A stretch of DNA of 64,000 nucleotides from Alicyclobacillus hesperidum (GTDB lineage: Bacteria > Bacillota > Bacilli > Alicyclobacillales > Alicyclobacillaceae): positions 1 through 64,000 of the forward strand of contig NZ_FNOJ01000013.1 of NCBI RefSeq assembly GCF_900107035.1, read 5' to 3'. Both the position numbers and the translations under genes were made by a program. Shown here piece by piece: positions 16,902 to 26,122 of the stretch. Numbering within the stretch: the first letter of the stretch is position 1; every line of letters starts with the position of its first letter. Below the pieces are notes generated by a model. The model ran no database searches. It worked only from the letters and a program-made list of their open reading frames with translations, and was not told where the DNA came from.

Positions 16902-17175
16902 TAAAAAACCCCGTCTCCGGTTAGAGACGAGGCATAGTTGGCTCGCGGTACCACTCTAATTGACTTTCCAACGAAGAAAGTCCACTTTGCTTGATGGCAA
17001 ACACCATCTATCCCTGTAACGTGAGAATCACGGCACACCCTACATGTCGGGCTGCAGTTCATGGGCGAGTTCAAAATGCGCCTTCTGCCGATTCGCACCA
17101 CCCATCGGCTCTCTGTCATCCGGCCACGTTTCTACTACTCCCAATCTTCACTTTTCGCACAATTCTGTTGAATTA
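16902..17175 (-). promoter_or_regulatory. T-box riboswitch (leucine)
   Basis: Read on the minus strand, the T-box core AGAGTGGTACCGCG (16957-16944) is followed by a terminator hairpin (GTCTC with GAGAC, 16911-16933) and a T run. Upstream, the Stem I region contains GAACTC; the specifier would be CTC, a Leu codon, at 17069-17067. Uncharged tRNA-Leu would stabilise the antiterminator and allow transcription of leuA 22 bp further on. Confidence 0.93.
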
Positions 17176-17205
17176 ACTGTAGCGTGATGAAGCTTGGATT
17201 GTCAA
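17176..17205 (-). promoter_or_regulatory. Promoter of the T-box-leuA unit
   Basis: TTGACA (17205-17200), an 18-bp spacer and TACAGT (17181-17176) form a good sigma-A promoter just ahead of the T-box leader. Confidence 0.75.
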
Positions 17206-17247
17206 GGGACGAATTGGCCAACACTGCTCTCACATCGAACTGCGTGG

Positions 17248-18237
17248 TCAAAAAGCAATCCATCGTTGTTGCTCGCTGCTTTCCCAAGCAGCTTCCGTGA
17301 GCCGTGCAACCTGATAACCACTTTCCGCCGTCGCTGCAGGTGCACTGATTCGTCCGAGGATAAGGTCGATGAAATTCTCGTCTGGATTTGTTGTGACTGG
17401 CAAATCTTCGGCAGCGACTGGACGTAGCTCCGAATGTACGCCTTTTGCCACGAGAAGTTCGCCATTGCGATACAATGCGGTTCCCTTAGACCCGTGGATT
17501 GCGACGTCTTCCCACCACTGGATAGAGGCACTGCCAACTACGTTAAGAGTACAAATGACGTCATGCTCGAAACGAATGGTTAATGCGGAGTCGATATCAA
17601 CTTCGGTGCCGCGATTGTCGGTATGTGCAAAAACAGATTTCGGTTGCCTTCCGATGAGCCACAACATGACGTCAACAAGATGCGATCCAGAATCATTCAA
17701 CTGTCCGCCGCAAGAAAGTTCTCGATTCTGCCTCCACGTGCCGCGTTGGGATTCCAACCAGGACTGCGCCTGATATGCCGTGGCATAGCGAATCTCGCCG
17801 AGTTCTCCACTTTCAATTAATGTCTTAAGATATACGTATGGCCCCTGTAACCGTCGTTGGTAGCTCACAGCAAGATGACGTCCCGCCTGTTGAGCCATCT
17901 CGATAAGTGCCCTCGCATTGACGGAACCCGCCACAAACGGTTTCTCCATCAAGACATGCAACCCCCGTTGCAGACACATCTGACCTTGCTCAAAATGTTC
18001 TGCATGCGGTGTAACAATCACGGCCGCATCGGCCTGAACCGCCTCCAGCGCGGCTTTTAACGAGGAAAATTCAGGGGTTGATTCCACCGCCCCAGATATG
18101 TGTTTCGTCGTAGCAATCGCCGCCGACGAGGGATCGACGATTCCCGCGATTTCTACGTCACGTAAAGCGAGCAAGTTGCGCAGATGGGCTCTTCCCATCC
18201 CACCAGCTCCAACCAATAGTACGCGGACAGCTGCCAT
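17248..18237 (-). CDS. Gfo/Idh/MocA-family oxidoreductase
   Basis: The 329-residue NAD(P)-dependent dehydrogenase oxidises a sugar, inositol or related polyol. The Rossmann motif VLLVGAGGMGRAHL is at the N-terminus, and the family signature EKP occurs in HVLMEKPFVAG. The C-terminal half has GGQLNDSGSHLVDVMLWLIG, which contains the conserved Asp and His of the active site. ATG 18237 is preferred over 18243 because GGGGGAG lies 6-7 bp upstream. It is the last gene of the minus-strand ABC-sugar operon, 15 bp after the epimerase-like gene, so it probably processes the imported sugar. Confidence 0.88.
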   Translation of the reverse strand: MAAVRVLLVGAGGMGRAHLRNLLALRDVEIAGIVDPSSAAIATTKHISGAVESTPEFSSLKAALEAVQADAAVIVTPHAEHFEQGQMCLQRGLHVLMEKPFVAGSVNARALIEMAQQAGRHLAVSYQRRLQGPYVYLKTLIESGELGEIRYATAYQAQSWLESQRGTWRQNRELSCGGQLNDSGSHLVDVMLWLIGRQPKSVFAHTDNRGTEVDIDSALTIRFEHDVICTLNVVGSASIQWWEDVAIHGSKGTALYRNGELLVAKGVHSELRPVAAEDLPVTTNPDENFIDLILGRISAPAATAESGYQVARLTEAAWESSEQQRWIAF

Positions 18238-18252
18238 GTCCATCTCCCCCGG

Positions 18253-19125
18253 TTACGCAAAATACTGAGCAAGATGTCGAAAAGCGCATTGAATACCACG
18301 TAATTCATCTTCGGCGCTACCCCAAAACCGAATGTCCTCTAGTTCGATACTGACACACGCGCCGTATCCAATCCGGCTCAGTTTCGACGCAATTTTCCCC
18401 CAATTCACTTCACCTGTTCCCGGGATACAATAGCGCCAAGATCCTTCCGAAAAGCGCTCTGGAATAGAAAGTCGCGCTGGCAATCCGCCGTACAAATACT
18501 GCCCATCCTTAAGAATTTCGGTATCTTTCCCGTGACAGTGAAAAATTCGGTCCTGAAACTCGTCGAGCACCCGTAAATAATCAATTCCTAAGCGCACAAG
18601 GTGCGATGGATCGTAGCACAAACCGATATATGGAGAACGGACCCTGTGGAACATCTCGCGCCATACTTCTGGCGTATACCCGAGCGTCGGGTAATAGGGT
18701 GCTGGCCCGGGCCAACCTTCAATGGCGATGCGTACTTCATGTCGTTCACAGGCCTCAGCAACAACGGGAAATGTTTCTGTGAAGTAATCGAGAGACTCAG
18801 AGATTGGTTGGTGAGCCGCTTGGGGAACAAGGCATACAAAAGCCGTCTTTGCACCAAACGTCGCCAGTTCTTCGATCTGCCTACAAATGCTTGCCGTGGC
18901 CTGTTCCCGCTCCTCGGCATGAGGCGATAGAAGTCCGGACACGCCAGCGAGATCAACAGTCCCTATTTCGAGCCCCGACAAATCTCCTTCCTCGGCGGTT
19001 TGCATAGATTGCAACGAAGGTAGATCGATTGCGGTTAGGCCCATTTCGCGAAATTGATTAGCCACGAATTTGATACCCTGCGCCTGTAGTTGAGGTGACA
19101 ACCTTGCCCCAATCAAATTTCGCAT
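18253..19125 (-). CDS. Sugar phosphate isomerase/epimerase-like TIM barrel
   Basis: The 290-residue protein belongs to the xylose-isomerase-like TIM-barrel (AP endonuclease family 2) superfamily. Metal-ligand patterns are IAIEGWPGP, LCYDPSHLVRLG, FHCHGKDTE and CVSIELED. Members isomerise or epimerise sugars or inositol derivatives. The start at ATG 19125 has AAGGAGGAG 7 bp upstream; the open frame continues to 19170 without a better site. It lies between the ABC permease and the dehydrogenase genes, so a role in catabolism of the transported compound is inferred. Confidence 0.82.
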   Translation of the reverse strand: MRNLIGARLSPQLQAQGIKFVANQFREMGLTAIDLPSLQSMQTAEEGDLSGLEIGTVDLAGVSGLLSPHAEEREQATASICRQIEELATFGAKTAFVCLVPQAAHQPISESLDYFTETFPVVAEACERHEVRIAIEGWPGPAPYYPTLGYTPEVWREMFHRVRSPYIGLCYDPSHLVRLGIDYLRVLDEFQDRIFHCHGKDTEILKDGQYLYGGLPARLSIPERFSEGSWRYCIPGTGEVNWGKIASKLSRIGYGACVSIELEDIRFWGSAEDELRGIQCAFRHLAQYFA

Positions 19126-19216
19126 GCCTTTTCTCCTCCTTAGCACAATCGATGGTGTTGGGTTCGGCATAACCCGATCACGTTACCTTTGTCACCTCCT
19201 TCACATCGTCAGCACG

Positions 19217-20050
19217 TCATCCTTTGGTTGCTCCGCCGAACTGAAAACCTGTCGACATGTAGCGTTGGCCTAGGACGTACAAAACAACGGCTGGTATTGT
19301 ATACAGGATTGAAAATGCAGCCAATTTCCCGTACTCCACGCTGCCGTACTGGCCAAAAAATTGGAAAATGGTCACTGAGGCCGGTAATTTCGATGGCGTT
19401 TGGATCAGGATAAACGGCACGAAAAAGTTGCCCCAGCTTCCTGCAAACGTGAAAATACCCACCGTTGATATGCCAGGTAACATCAGGGGCGCGACAATCT
19501 TGCGCAGACTAGAAAACGCTGACGCACCGTCTGTCCATGCAGCTTCTTCAAGCTCAATAGGTACGGAGTCCATAAAGTTTTTCATTATCCATATTGCATA
19601 AGGCAATCCGGAAGCAGCCAAAAACAACGTGGTCCAAAAGATTGAATCCGTGATGTGAAGAAACACGAACAATTCGTACACAGGCACCATGACAGCCGTG
19701 ATAGGAAGGCTGGTGGAAAAAAGGATTGTATACATAAATGGCCGCTTATACTTTAAGTGATAACGAGACAGCGGATAAGCTGCGAATCCGGCTACAATGA
19801 CAACCAGAATGGACTGCCCAAGCGATATGATGACACCATTGACAAATGCCCTCTGATTCGCGGGATCGGACAAAATGGCCCAAAAGTTGCCGAGTGTCCA
19901 ATGCTGTGGCACCTGCAATGCTAGAGTGGCGTCGCCATCAAACGCAGCGAAGATCATCCACAATAGCGGGACCACAAAGGCAATGCCGATAAGCACTAAT
20001 ACCACATGAACGGTGACCGCATCTGCCTTGGCACGATTCCACTTCTTCAT
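19217..20050 (-). CDS. Carbohydrate ABC transporter permease (MalG type)
   Basis: The 277-residue inner-membrane permease has about six segments and the EAA loop, EEAAWTDGASAFSSLRKIVAPLMLPG, that docks with the ATPase. It starts at ATG 20050 with GAGAGG upstream. It forms the second permease of a carbohydrate uptake transporter-1 system with the genes at 20089 and 21080. No ATPase gene is present in this operon, so a shared MsmX-like ATPase elsewhere is probably used, as is common in Firmicutes. Confidence 0.92.
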   Translation of the reverse strand: MKKWNRAKADAVTVHVVLVLIGIAFVVPLLWMIFAAFDGDATLALQVPQHWTLGNFWAILSDPANQRAFVNGVIISLGQSILVVIVAGFAAYPLSRYHLKYKRPFMYTILFSTSLPITAVMVPVYELFVFLHITDSIFWTTLFLAASGLPYAIWIMKNFMDSVPIELEEAAWTDGASAFSSLRKIVAPLMLPGISTVGIFTFAGSWGNFFVPFILIQTPSKLPASVTIFQFFGQYGSVEYGKLAAFSILYTIPAVVLYVLGQRYMSTGFQFGGATKG

Positions 20051-20088
20051 CCTCTCGCCTCCCTCGTCTAGTCGTATCGCTGCAATCC

Positions 20089-21015
20089 TTACAATTTCAC
20101 TTTCAACATGCGCAGGTACACGAAGCTCGCCACAATGCCGATCATAAGTAAGATGAGAGAAATCGCGGTACCATAACCCAATTGATAGTCACTGAACGCC
20201 TGCTGATACATGTAGATGGGCAATGTCGTGGTGCGATTGCCCGGCCCGCCGCCAGTCAGCGAATAGATGAGTGTGAACACGCCAAGCGTTTGTAGCGTAA
20301 TCAGCATCATATTGGTCGCGATCGAACCCTTGATCATGGGGAGTGTCACTCGAACGAAACGCTGAAATCGACCAGCACCGTCGATGGCTGCGGATTCAAG
20401 AATCTCCTTCGGGACGTCGCCCAGTGCAGCCTGATAGACCATCATGGAAAAGGCAGTGCCGTGCCATATGTTTGCGATAATCACAGATACCATGGGAAAC
20501 GCGTACAGCCAAGCGATGGGTTGGACATGAAACACAGAAAGGAAGGTATCAAGCGTTCCACCATCGCTAAAAAAGGCGTAGAAGATGAATGCTACTACAA
20601 TCTCTGGAGTGACCCACCCGGCAATAACCAAGACACCAATGGCACTACGAAACAGTCGATGACGTTCATTCATGAGAACGGCGAGCAACAATCCTAGCAC
20701 CTGTTGACCAATAACCGCAGAAAATAGGAGGAACACAATGGTCTTGATGACGCTGATGCGAAATGTCGGATCCTGAAACATGGAAACGAAATTTTGAAAA
20801 CCGACAAACTTAGTTGCGAGACTTGAAGTACCTGTCAGTGATAAATTTGTGAAGGCAAAATAGAAGGTGAGCAGTATGGGTACGAAAAAAAACACTGCGA
20901 GTAAAAGCCAAGATGGAAGTAGGAACATGATAGCTCGCCACCCGTTGTGATGACCCACACCGCCTGGGACTCTATTTCGACGTCCCGTAGACTTGGCGAA
21001 GGCGTGCACAGCCAT
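20089..21015 (-). CDS. Carbohydrate ABC transporter permease (MalF type)
   Basis: The 308-residue permease has a basic N-terminus and six hydrophobic segments. Its EAA motif reads LESAAIDGAGRFQRFVRVTLPMIKG. AGGAGG precedes ATG 21015. It pairs with the MalG-type permease 38 bp downstream and with the lipoprotein binding protein upstream. The substrate is probably a mono- or oligosaccharide. Confidence 0.92.
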   Translation of the reverse strand: MAVHAFAKSTGRRNRVPGGVGHHNGWRAIMFLLPSWLLLAVFFFVPILLTFYFAFTNLSLTGTSSLATKFVGFQNFVSMFQDPTFRISVIKTIVFLLFSAVIGQQVLGLLLAVLMNERHRLFRSAIGVLVIAGWVTPEIVVAFIFYAFFSDGGTLDTFLSVFHVQPIAWLYAFPMVSVIIANIWHGTAFSMMVYQAALGDVPKEILESAAIDGAGRFQRFVRVTLPMIKGSIATNMMLITLQTLGVFTLIYSLTGGGPGNRTTTLPIYMYQQAFSDYQLGYGTAISLILLMIGIVASFVYLRMLKVKL

Positions 21016-21079
21016 GATGCAACCTCCTATGCGACGCAGTCAGGGCGTGGCTTTTGCCGCGCCCACTGCAGTCGTGACG

Positions 21080-22489
21080 TCATTTAGACACGGTTTCCGT
21101 GTTACTCGCGCCAACAATTCGTTGGACGTTGTTCGCGTATTGTTGCATCGCCTGTTCTGGCGTAAGTGCACCAGTCGCAACAGCTTCAACGGCCGCCTGA
21201 ATTTGTGTAGAAACACTCGGATATTGTGAGTTGGCTGGACGGAAGTGTGTGAATTTCTCAAAACTTGTGGCTACTTTAAAGAACTGGCCAGGCGCATTTT
21301 CGTAAGCTGGATCGTTCGCAATGTCCTTCCTCGGTGCCAGATTTCCCTGATGTACGTCATACCACTCCATGTTCTTCTTATCTGTGGCAATCTTAATAAA
21401 GTCCCACGCCAATTGCTTATTTTGTGATAGATGCGAGATGGAGAGTGCCCATCCCCCCGACATTGAGGTATATCCAGGTGCCTGCCCAAATTCAGTTGGC
21501 ATCGCCGTCAACTGATATGCCTTTGTCCCGTCCGGCCAAGGTGCCGGTCCATTTTTCTGCCAAGATCCTGGTAGCCAATTCCCGTCTAAAGCTATGCCAA
21601 TCTTTTGCTGTGGCATGAGCTGTTGTGACTCGATATTTCCAGCTTGGGCATTTAAAATTTGTGAGAAACTTGGTCCGAGGCCATCCGCGTAGACAGTTTG
21701 AATCCACTTCAATGAATTTAAGAAGCCGGGACTCTGTACAATCCACTTATGCTTGGCGGCGTCGTACAGCGTATCGTGCGTCCCGTATAAGAGCATCTCG
21801 AACGTCTGCATCGTGGTCGCTTCCCCAGTGGCCTTGCCAACTTGCATCCACAGAGGTACGACCCCAGGAACTTTCTCTTTAATCTTTTTCGCTGCATTAA
21901 GCACGTCATTCCAGTTCTTCGGATGCCATGGTACTGGAAGACCCGCCTCCTTAAAAATCTTTACGTCGTAATATAGCCCCCGAGTGTCAGTACTATATGG
22001 AACTCCATACACCTCTCCGCTATTAGATGTCGATCCGGTCTTCATCGCCGCACTGAACTCAGACCAGTCGGGCCAGCTTTTCACGTCGGCATTTAACGGT
22101 TGCAAATATCCCGCGGACCCATCGGCATTAATCAGAAACGTGTCTTCCGTCACCACGTCGGGAGCTGTGCTGGCCGATTTCATCATTAAATCAATCTTTG
22201 TATAGAAGTCATTTTCTGAGGCTTCTATCGGCTCCAACTTGACCGTTACACCGTGATACTGTTTCTCAAACTGTTGTGCTGCTTGCTGCAGCCATTCCTG
22301 ATTAAAATATGGTGGATTTCCAAACTGTTGGTACGCCACCGTGATCACTCGTGGTTTTGTCGTGCTTGCTGCGGCTTGCTGATGCGATGTCTGTGCGGGC
22401 GAAGTATGTGAGCTGTTTGTGGCACACCCAGAAAGGCCGGCGCAAGCGAGCACTATAGACGAACCGATGCAAACCGTTCGTTTTTTCAT
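21080..22489 (-). CDS. Carbohydrate ABC transporter substrate-binding lipoprotein
   Basis: The 469-residue extracytoplasmic protein has a signal peptide ending in the lipobox LSGC and a Ser/Thr/Gln-rich linker. A family-1 solute-binding fold follows, with GVPYSTDTRGLYYDVKIFKEAGL, WDFIKIATDKKNMEWYD and EQAMQQYANNVQRIVG. ATG 22489 has GGGAGGA 7 bp upstream. It is the first gene of the operon and is transcribed divergently from the GntR/LacI-hybrid regulator, which likely controls it. Confidence 0.93.
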   Translation of the reverse strand: MKKRTVCIGSSIVLACAGLSGCATNSSHTSPAQTSHQQAAASTTKPRVITVAYQQFGNPPYFNQEWLQQAAQQFEKQYHGVTVKLEPIEASENDFYTKIDLMMKSASTAPDVVTEDTFLINADGSAGYLQPLNADVKSWPDWSEFSAAMKTGSTSNSGEVYGVPYSTDTRGLYYDVKIFKEAGLPVPWHPKNWNDVLNAAKKIKEKVPGVVPLWMQVGKATGEATTMQTFEMLLYGTHDTLYDAAKHKWIVQSPGFLNSLKWIQTVYADGLGPSFSQILNAQAGNIESQQLMPQQKIGIALDGNWLPGSWQKNGPAPWPDGTKAYQLTAMPTEFGQAPGYTSMSGGWALSISHLSQNKQLAWDFIKIATDKKNMEWYDVHQGNLAPRKDIANDPAYENAPGQFFKVATSFEKFTHFRPANSQYPSVSTQIQAAVEAVATGALTPEQAMQQYANNVQRIVGASNTETVSK

Positions 22490-22844
22490 CTTCCGTTCCT
22501 CCCTTTGTAAAATGTGTTGCAAATGTTTACTTTGTTGCTTCTGCACACAGATTCGATTTACTCAGCCAACCGATAGAAACCGTTTACATGCCAGCATCTC
22601 TGGGTGTAATCCACTTCTGTGTTACGAATGTATTACGGCGATGCAATGTTCATACCAGGTCTATGATGAACTTTGCACAAATGTGTGCGACGAAAGCGAT
22701 AAACATAAAAATGTATCTGAACCGCATACAAATGTGACAGCGATTGTCACTTGGGTCCCTGTGTGGTCCTTTAGCTATGTCAAGCATAACGGTGTTTTTG
22801 CTCCTGATTACGCAAAGTCGCAAGATAAGGTATGTGATGCGAGG
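22490..22844. promoter_or_regulatory. Divergent regulatory region with candidate operator
   Basis: This 355-bp gap separates the binding-protein gene (minus) from its probable regulator (plus). An imperfect inverted repeat, AAATGTAT (22709-22716) with ATACAAAT (22726-22733), resembles AraR-type operators. I see no other gene in it. Confidence 0.45.
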
Positions 22845-23999
22845 ATGAACGCAGGTAGCCCACTTCAAGATGAAATTGTGCAATGGTTGCGCGAGCGCAT
22901 CATGGGTCACGAGTTGACACCCGGCGATCAGCTTCCTACAGAAAAGCAGTTATCAGAGCAACTTCGTGTTAGCCGGATCACCGTCCACCGGGCGTTGAAG
23001 CGTCTGGCAGACGAGGGGTTGATCCATCGTTACCCTGGGAAAGGTACGTTTGTTGCCAGCTCACCCCCAGCCGTCAAAGAGGACATGGAGCGATACGAAC
23101 ACAACAGCTCTGCGAATACGAGCTCAATCGCATTTATTCTGCCCGGAATATCTGCCGCTTTCGGTACTCAACTCCTAAAAACGGTTATATCCACGGCCGA
23201 AGGGGCGGGGTTCAATGTCGTGATCAGCTTCACAGATAACTCACAGGAGGCGGAACGTGCGGCCATTCAGAGGGTCCTACGAGAGGGAGTAAAGGGAATC
23301 CTTGTAACTCCGGTGAACGGAGAGTACTACAACGACCTGATCCTTCGGCTACATCTTGACCACTTTCCAATGGTACTTGTCGATAAACGCCTGGATAAAA
23401 TCCCTGTTCCCTTTGTCACGACAAACAACCGTGCAGCAGCTTATGAATTAACCAAACACCTTGTTTCTCTAGGTCATAAGCAGATTGGCTTCCTGTCTCC
23501 CCCCGACGAAGTGACTACGTCGCTACAGGATCGGTTTGCAGGTTATTTGTCGGCATTAGCGACAGAGCACATCCCATTTGATCCCGATTTGCGAATGTGT
23601 AATCTGCCGACCGGAGGCGCGATCGACAAGCCAGACGGCAAAGTGGTTTACGAAAAAATTGAGCAGTTCATCTTGACACACCAGAATATGACGGCCCTGA
23701 TTGCGACGGAACACGTCTTTGCCACGATGCTGGACGACATTTGTGCCAAGCACGCAATTCGCGTGCCAAACGACTTGACGATCGCATGCTTCGATAGCCC
23801 TGCGTCATGGATTGAAAAACAAAAATTCACCCACATCGCACAGCAGGAGGAGCGTATCGGCAGAACGTCGGTCGAACTGCTGCTACAGCTGATTCAGTGC
23901 GGCCCTCGGGACGTTCCTGTCGCCATCGAATTTCCTGGTCAGCTGTCTATCGGTCGCTCGTCGGGTCCACCACCGCTCGGCTCGGAATCCAATACCTGA
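22845..23999 (+). CDS. GntR/LacI-hybrid transcriptional regulator (AraR-like)
   Basis: A 384-residue repressor-type regulator. The N-terminal 70 residues form a GntR winged helix (EIVQWLRERIMG, PTEKQLSEQLRVSRITVHRAL, GKGTFVA). From about residue 85 the protein continues as a LacI/PurR-type sugar-binding domain (SIAFILPGI, GILVTPVNGEYY, VDKRLDKIPVPFVTTNNRAA, LGHKQIGFLSPP). This architecture is that of AraR-like regulators. The start at ATG 22845 is the only one directly before the HTH; the site GAGG abuts it, so initiation may be weak. It is divergent from the sugar ABC operon and probably binds a ligand imported by it. Confidence 0.88.
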   Translation: MNAGSPLQDEIVQWLRERIMGHELTPGDQLPTEKQLSEQLRVSRITVHRALKRLADEGLIHRYPGKGTFVASSPPAVKEDMERYEHNSSANTSSIAFILPGISAAFGTQLLKTVISTAEGAGFNVVISFTDNSQEAERAAIQRVLREGVKGILVTPVNGEYYNDLILRLHLDHFPMVLVDKRLDKIPVPFVTTNNRAAAYELTKHLVSLGHKQIGFLSPPDEVTTSLQDRFAGYLSALATEHIPFDPDLRMCNLPTGGAIDKPDGKVVYEKIEQFILTHQNMTALIATEHVFATMLDDICAKHAIRVPNDLTIACFDSPASWIEKQKFTHIAQQEERIGRTSVELLLQLIQCGPRDVPVAIEFPGQLSIGRSSGPPPLGSESNT

Positions 24000-24002
24000 T
24001 CA

Positions 24003-24036
24003 AAAAATGTGGCCAACCTGCAAAGAGGTGGCCACC
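24003..24036 (-). terminator. Terminator of the xylFGH-like operon
   Basis: On the minus strand GGTGGCCAC and GTGGCCA-type arms pair with one bulge and are followed by six T. It lies between the convergent regulator and permease genes. Confidence 0.75.
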
Positions 24037-24052
24037 GTGCATTGCCTAATGT

Positions 24053-25258
24053 TCACTTGCCTAGCTTTTGCCTCCGCATCCGCGTGAATGTGTCAAAGGT
24101 GACGGCCAACAGCAGAATGGCACCTTCCACGAGGTACTTTGTGCTCGTTCCTGCATCCAGCAGGGCCATTCCGTTTTCGATACTCCCGATGACCAAAGCA
24201 CCAGCCAACGCATTCCAAATGCTCCCGCGGCCGCCGAACAAACTCGTACCGCCAATGACCGCCGCAGCGATGGAGTCCATCAGCAAATCGCTGCCACCAG
24301 CCGCTGTTGACGCCGCCCCCAAGCGCGATGCGCCAACGATACCTCCGACCGCTGCAAGCAATCCGGCTAAAGTGAAGACAGCAATCTTCACGCCTTTCAC
24401 GTTGATGCCCGCGCGACGTGCCGCTTCTTCATTGCCACCTAAAGCATAAATGTGCCTACCAAACGTCGTACTTTGCGACATCCAAGCAAATCCAGCGACG
24501 AAGACGATCAAGATCAATCCGGCGATGGGCACTCCTTGATACGCGTTGAGCACCACCGTCACCACAATCATGACGATCACGCTCGCCACCACGCGCACCC
24601 ACATGGCCGATGACGACTTGACGGGCAACCCCATGCTTCGTCTGGCCGCTTTATCTCGCCAAACGCTCCATATGACAAGTGCGATGGAAATCGCAACAAG
24701 CAACCAACTCAACCAAGCGGGCAAGTAATTGCCTGCAATGGCATTGATGGTGTTGCTCATGATGGGAACTGTGCCTTCCTGGCCAATCAGCACGAAGAGT
24801 AGTCCCAGATACCCAAGCGATCCGGCCAAGGTCACGATAAATGAAGGCACGCGCAAAATGGTGACCCAAAATCCCTGAAACAAACCGATGATGGCACCAC
24901 TTGCGGCGCCAGCAAGAATAGCTACGTACGGGTTGACGTTGTTCGCCGCCAACTCAGCTAGAATGGCTCCACCGACGGCGCTCACCGCCGCGATCGACAA
25001 ATCGATCTCGCCAAGTAGCAAAATCAACGTTTCACCAATCGCAAGTAGTCCGTATTCTGCCATTTGTAGGACTAGGTTGGAAAGATTACGACTGGTTATA
25101 AACTGGGGATTTAAAATTTCAAAGACAATCCAAATAAGAACGAGCGATAGGAACACGGGTAATTGCTGAAATTCTCCACCCAGCAGGCGGCTCATCAGAG
25201 AACGCTCGCGTACAGTCGGTACCCTCGGATTTCCTGCCTGGCCAATATTCGCCGTCAT
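24053..25258 (-). CDS. Sugar ABC transporter permease (XylH/RbsC family)
   Basis: The 401-residue permease has about ten segments and belongs to the carbohydrate uptake transporter-2 type. Family motifs are LLAIGETLILLLGEIDLS, GFWVTILRVPSFIVTLAG, YALGGNEEAARRAGI and IAAAVIGGTSLFGGRGSIW. The length (about 400) and central insertion fit XylH better than RbsC. It starts at ATG 25258 immediately after the ATPase stop and shares an operon with the ATPase and binding protein. Xylose or a related pentose is the likely substrate; this is inferred from family resemblance. Confidence 0.9.
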   Translation of the reverse strand: MTANIGQAGNPRVPTVRERSLMSRLLGGEFQQLPVFLSLVLIWIVFEILNPQFITSRNLSNLVLQMAEYGLLAIGETLILLLGEIDLSIAAVSAVGGAILAELAANNVNPYVAILAGAASGAIIGLFQGFWVTILRVPSFIVTLAGSLGYLGLLFVLIGQEGTVPIMSNTINAIAGNYLPAWLSWLLVAISIALVIWSVWRDKAARRSMGLPVKSSSAMWVRVVASVIVMIVVTVVLNAYQGVPIAGLILIVFVAGFAWMSQSTTFGRHIYALGGNEEAARRAGINVKGVKIAVFTLAGLLAAVGGIVGASRLGAASTAAGGSDLLMDSIAAAVIGGTSLFGGRGSIWNALAGALVIGSIENGMALLDAGTSTKYLVEGAILLLAVTFDTFTRMRRQKLGK

Positions 25259-25259
25259 A

Positions 25260-26045
25260 TCAGGAAGTCACCTCCTCCACTGCCGATGCGCCTGTAATGG
25301 CGGCAACCACCTGTTCAGGCGTCACGTTTCCACGTTCAAACGCAGCCACTGTACGCCCCAAGCGCAGTACAACGATCCGATCCGCAATTTTAAACACGTC
25401 GTTCATATTGTGGGAGATGACCATCACGGCCTTTCCACTTTGCGCGAGGCGCTGAATTAGCTCCAACACTGCGCGCTGCTGAACGACGCCAAGTGCTGCC
25501 GTCGGTTCATCGAGCATGACCAGTTTGGATCCCCACAGTACCGATCTTGCGACAGCAACCGTCTGCCGCTGCCCTCCCGAGAGAGAAGCCACCTGTGTGT
25601 CAAGGGGAGGCAGGCGAATCCCTAACTCATTCAGAACCGGCATAGCTCGACGTTCCATCTCGTTCCGATCCAAAACGCGCACCAACCCTGGAATCAACGT
25701 GCGACGCAATTCACGCCCAAGAAACAGGTTGGACACAATATCCAAGTTATCGCAAAGCGCCAAGTCCTGATAAACCGTCTGAATGCCCAGTTTCTCCGCA
25801 ATGGCCGGGCTGTTTAAACGTACGGGCTCGCCCTCAAATAGAATGTCACCTTCGTCAGGCTGCTCGACGCCAGCAATCATCTTGATGGTCGTCGACTTTC
25901 CTGCCCCGTTATCCCCGACAAGGGCGACGATTTCGCCAGCCGCAACAGAGAACGTGACGCCGTCCAGTGCTTGCACGGCACCGAATCGCTTGCGCAGCCC
26001 CCGAACCTCGAGGACGCAATGGTTTGCATGACCTAGCTCGGTCAC
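25260..26045 (-). CDS. Sugar ABC transporter ATPase, single-domain XylG/FrcA type
   Basis: The 261-residue ATPase powers the CUT2 importer. Walker A is GDNGAGKST, the signature is SLSGGQRQTVAVARSVLWG and Walker B is LVMLDEPTAALG. Most XylG or RbsA proteins contain two fused ATPase domains (about 500 residues); this one contains one, as in FrcA-like systems, and would function as a homodimer. The start is uncertain: GTG 26045 and ATG 26063 are both possible. Confidence 0.88.
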   Translation of the reverse strand: MTELGHANHCVLEVRGLRKRFGAVQALDGVTFSVAAGEIVALVGDNGAGKSTTIKMIAGVEQPDEGDILFEGEPVRLNSPAIAEKLGIQTVYQDLALCDNLDIVSNLFLGRELRRTLIPGLVRVLDRNEMERRAMPVLNELGIRLPPLDTQVASLSGGQRQTVAVARSVLWGSKLVMLDEPTAALGVVQQRAVLELIQRLAQSGKAVMVISHNMNDVFKIADRIVVLRLGRTVAAFERGNVTPEQVVAAITGASAVEEVTS

Positions 26046-26122
26046 AAATATCCCCCACTTCATCTCGCCAAGACGACCGGGGAGCCACCGCTCCCCAAGT
26101 CTATACAATGGGCAAACACCAA

